Positions 6,946 to 6,993 of a stretch of 6,993 nt of DNA are shown here, piece by piece. The first letter of the stretch is position 1; each line of letters opens with the position of its first letter. This DNA is from Arenicella sp. (GTDB taxonomy: Bacteria > Pseudomonadota > Gammaproteobacteria > Arenicellales > Arenicellaceae). A program made the position numbers and the translations under genes. The stretch lies in NCBI GenBank assembly GCA_018677115.1, contig JAHHOC010000237.1:1-6993 (forward strand). The letters are read 5' to 3'. The notes beneath the pieces were generated by a model. That model did not search any database, had not been told where the DNA came from, and saw only the letters and a program-made list of their open reading frames with translations.

Positions 6946-6993
6946 GTGGTCCTGTGTGCCTGAGCGGTTACGAGCGCGTTGCGCCTTCGGCGG
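6946..6993 (-). ncRNA. Glycine riboswitch, first aptamer (partial, cut by the window edge)
   Basis: The right edge carries the 3' half of another glycine aptamer on the minus strand. GCCGAAGGCGCAA (about 6992-6980) matches the CCGAAGG-GNAA core. CCGCUCAGGCACACAGGACCAC (about 6967-6946) matches the UCAGGCANA-GGAC core. A linker of roughly 30 nt separates it from the second aptamer, which is the standard tandem arrangement. Its 5' half and the operon promoter lie beyond the window. Confidence 0.85.

Noticed and set aside
1..6993. Mobile elements, CRISPR, tRNA or rRNA genes, defence genes
   Set aside because: No transposase, integrase, repeat-spacer pattern, tRNA-like cloverleaf or defence-type domain was seen; almost all sequence is accounted for by six housekeeping or regulatory genes and one riboswitch.

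Overview
This window looks like ordinary chromosome from a gammaproteobacterium. The evidence is an AlgZ/AlgR-type two-component pair, a FimT/FimU-type minor pilin, and glycine-cleavage proteins that read like gammaproteobacterial GcvT and GcvP. Base composition is moderate and four of the six genes appear to start at GTG or TTG. The order differs from Pseudomonas aeruginosa, where algZ-algR lies between argH and hemC, so I infer a different lineage, possibly a marine one. Genus cannot be set from the sequence alone.

Layout. Positions 1-237 (minus strand) hold the N-terminal part of a prepilin of the GspH/FimT/FimU family, running off the left edge. A 115-bp divergent intergenic region (238-352) separates it from a plus-strand, probably co-transcribed group: an AlgZ/FimS-like LytS-family sensor kinase (353-1411), an AlgR-like LytTR response regulator (about 1419-2156) and a lipoprotein with a lytic-transglycosylase-like (SLT) fold (2167-2802). 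Tail to tail with this group, on the minus strand, lie gcvP (2818-5637) and gcvT (5655-6764), transcribed right to left as gcvT-gcvP. Upstream of gcvT (about 6829-6993) is a tandem glycine riboswitch. Its gcvT-proximal aptamer is complete and its distal aptamer is cut by the right edge.

How the genes work together. The left half suggests a surface or pilus module. In P. aeruginosa AlgZ/AlgR controls the fimU-pilVWXY1Y2E minor pilin operon and twitching motility. Here a FimT/FimU-type gene sits back to back with the pair, and a predicted cell-wall hydrolase follows algR after only 10 bp. The right half is a glycine catabolism/one-carbon module. Glycine binding by the leader RNA would be expected to raise expression of the T and P proteins of the glycine cleavage system. 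The usual middle gene, gcvH, is absent between gcvT and gcvP and must lie elsewhere.

I see no clearly novel system, mobile element, CRISPR array, tRNA or rRNA. The points most worth checking are the pilin/algZR/SLT arrangement, the gcvTP operon without gcvH, and the very tight convergent junction at 2803-2817.
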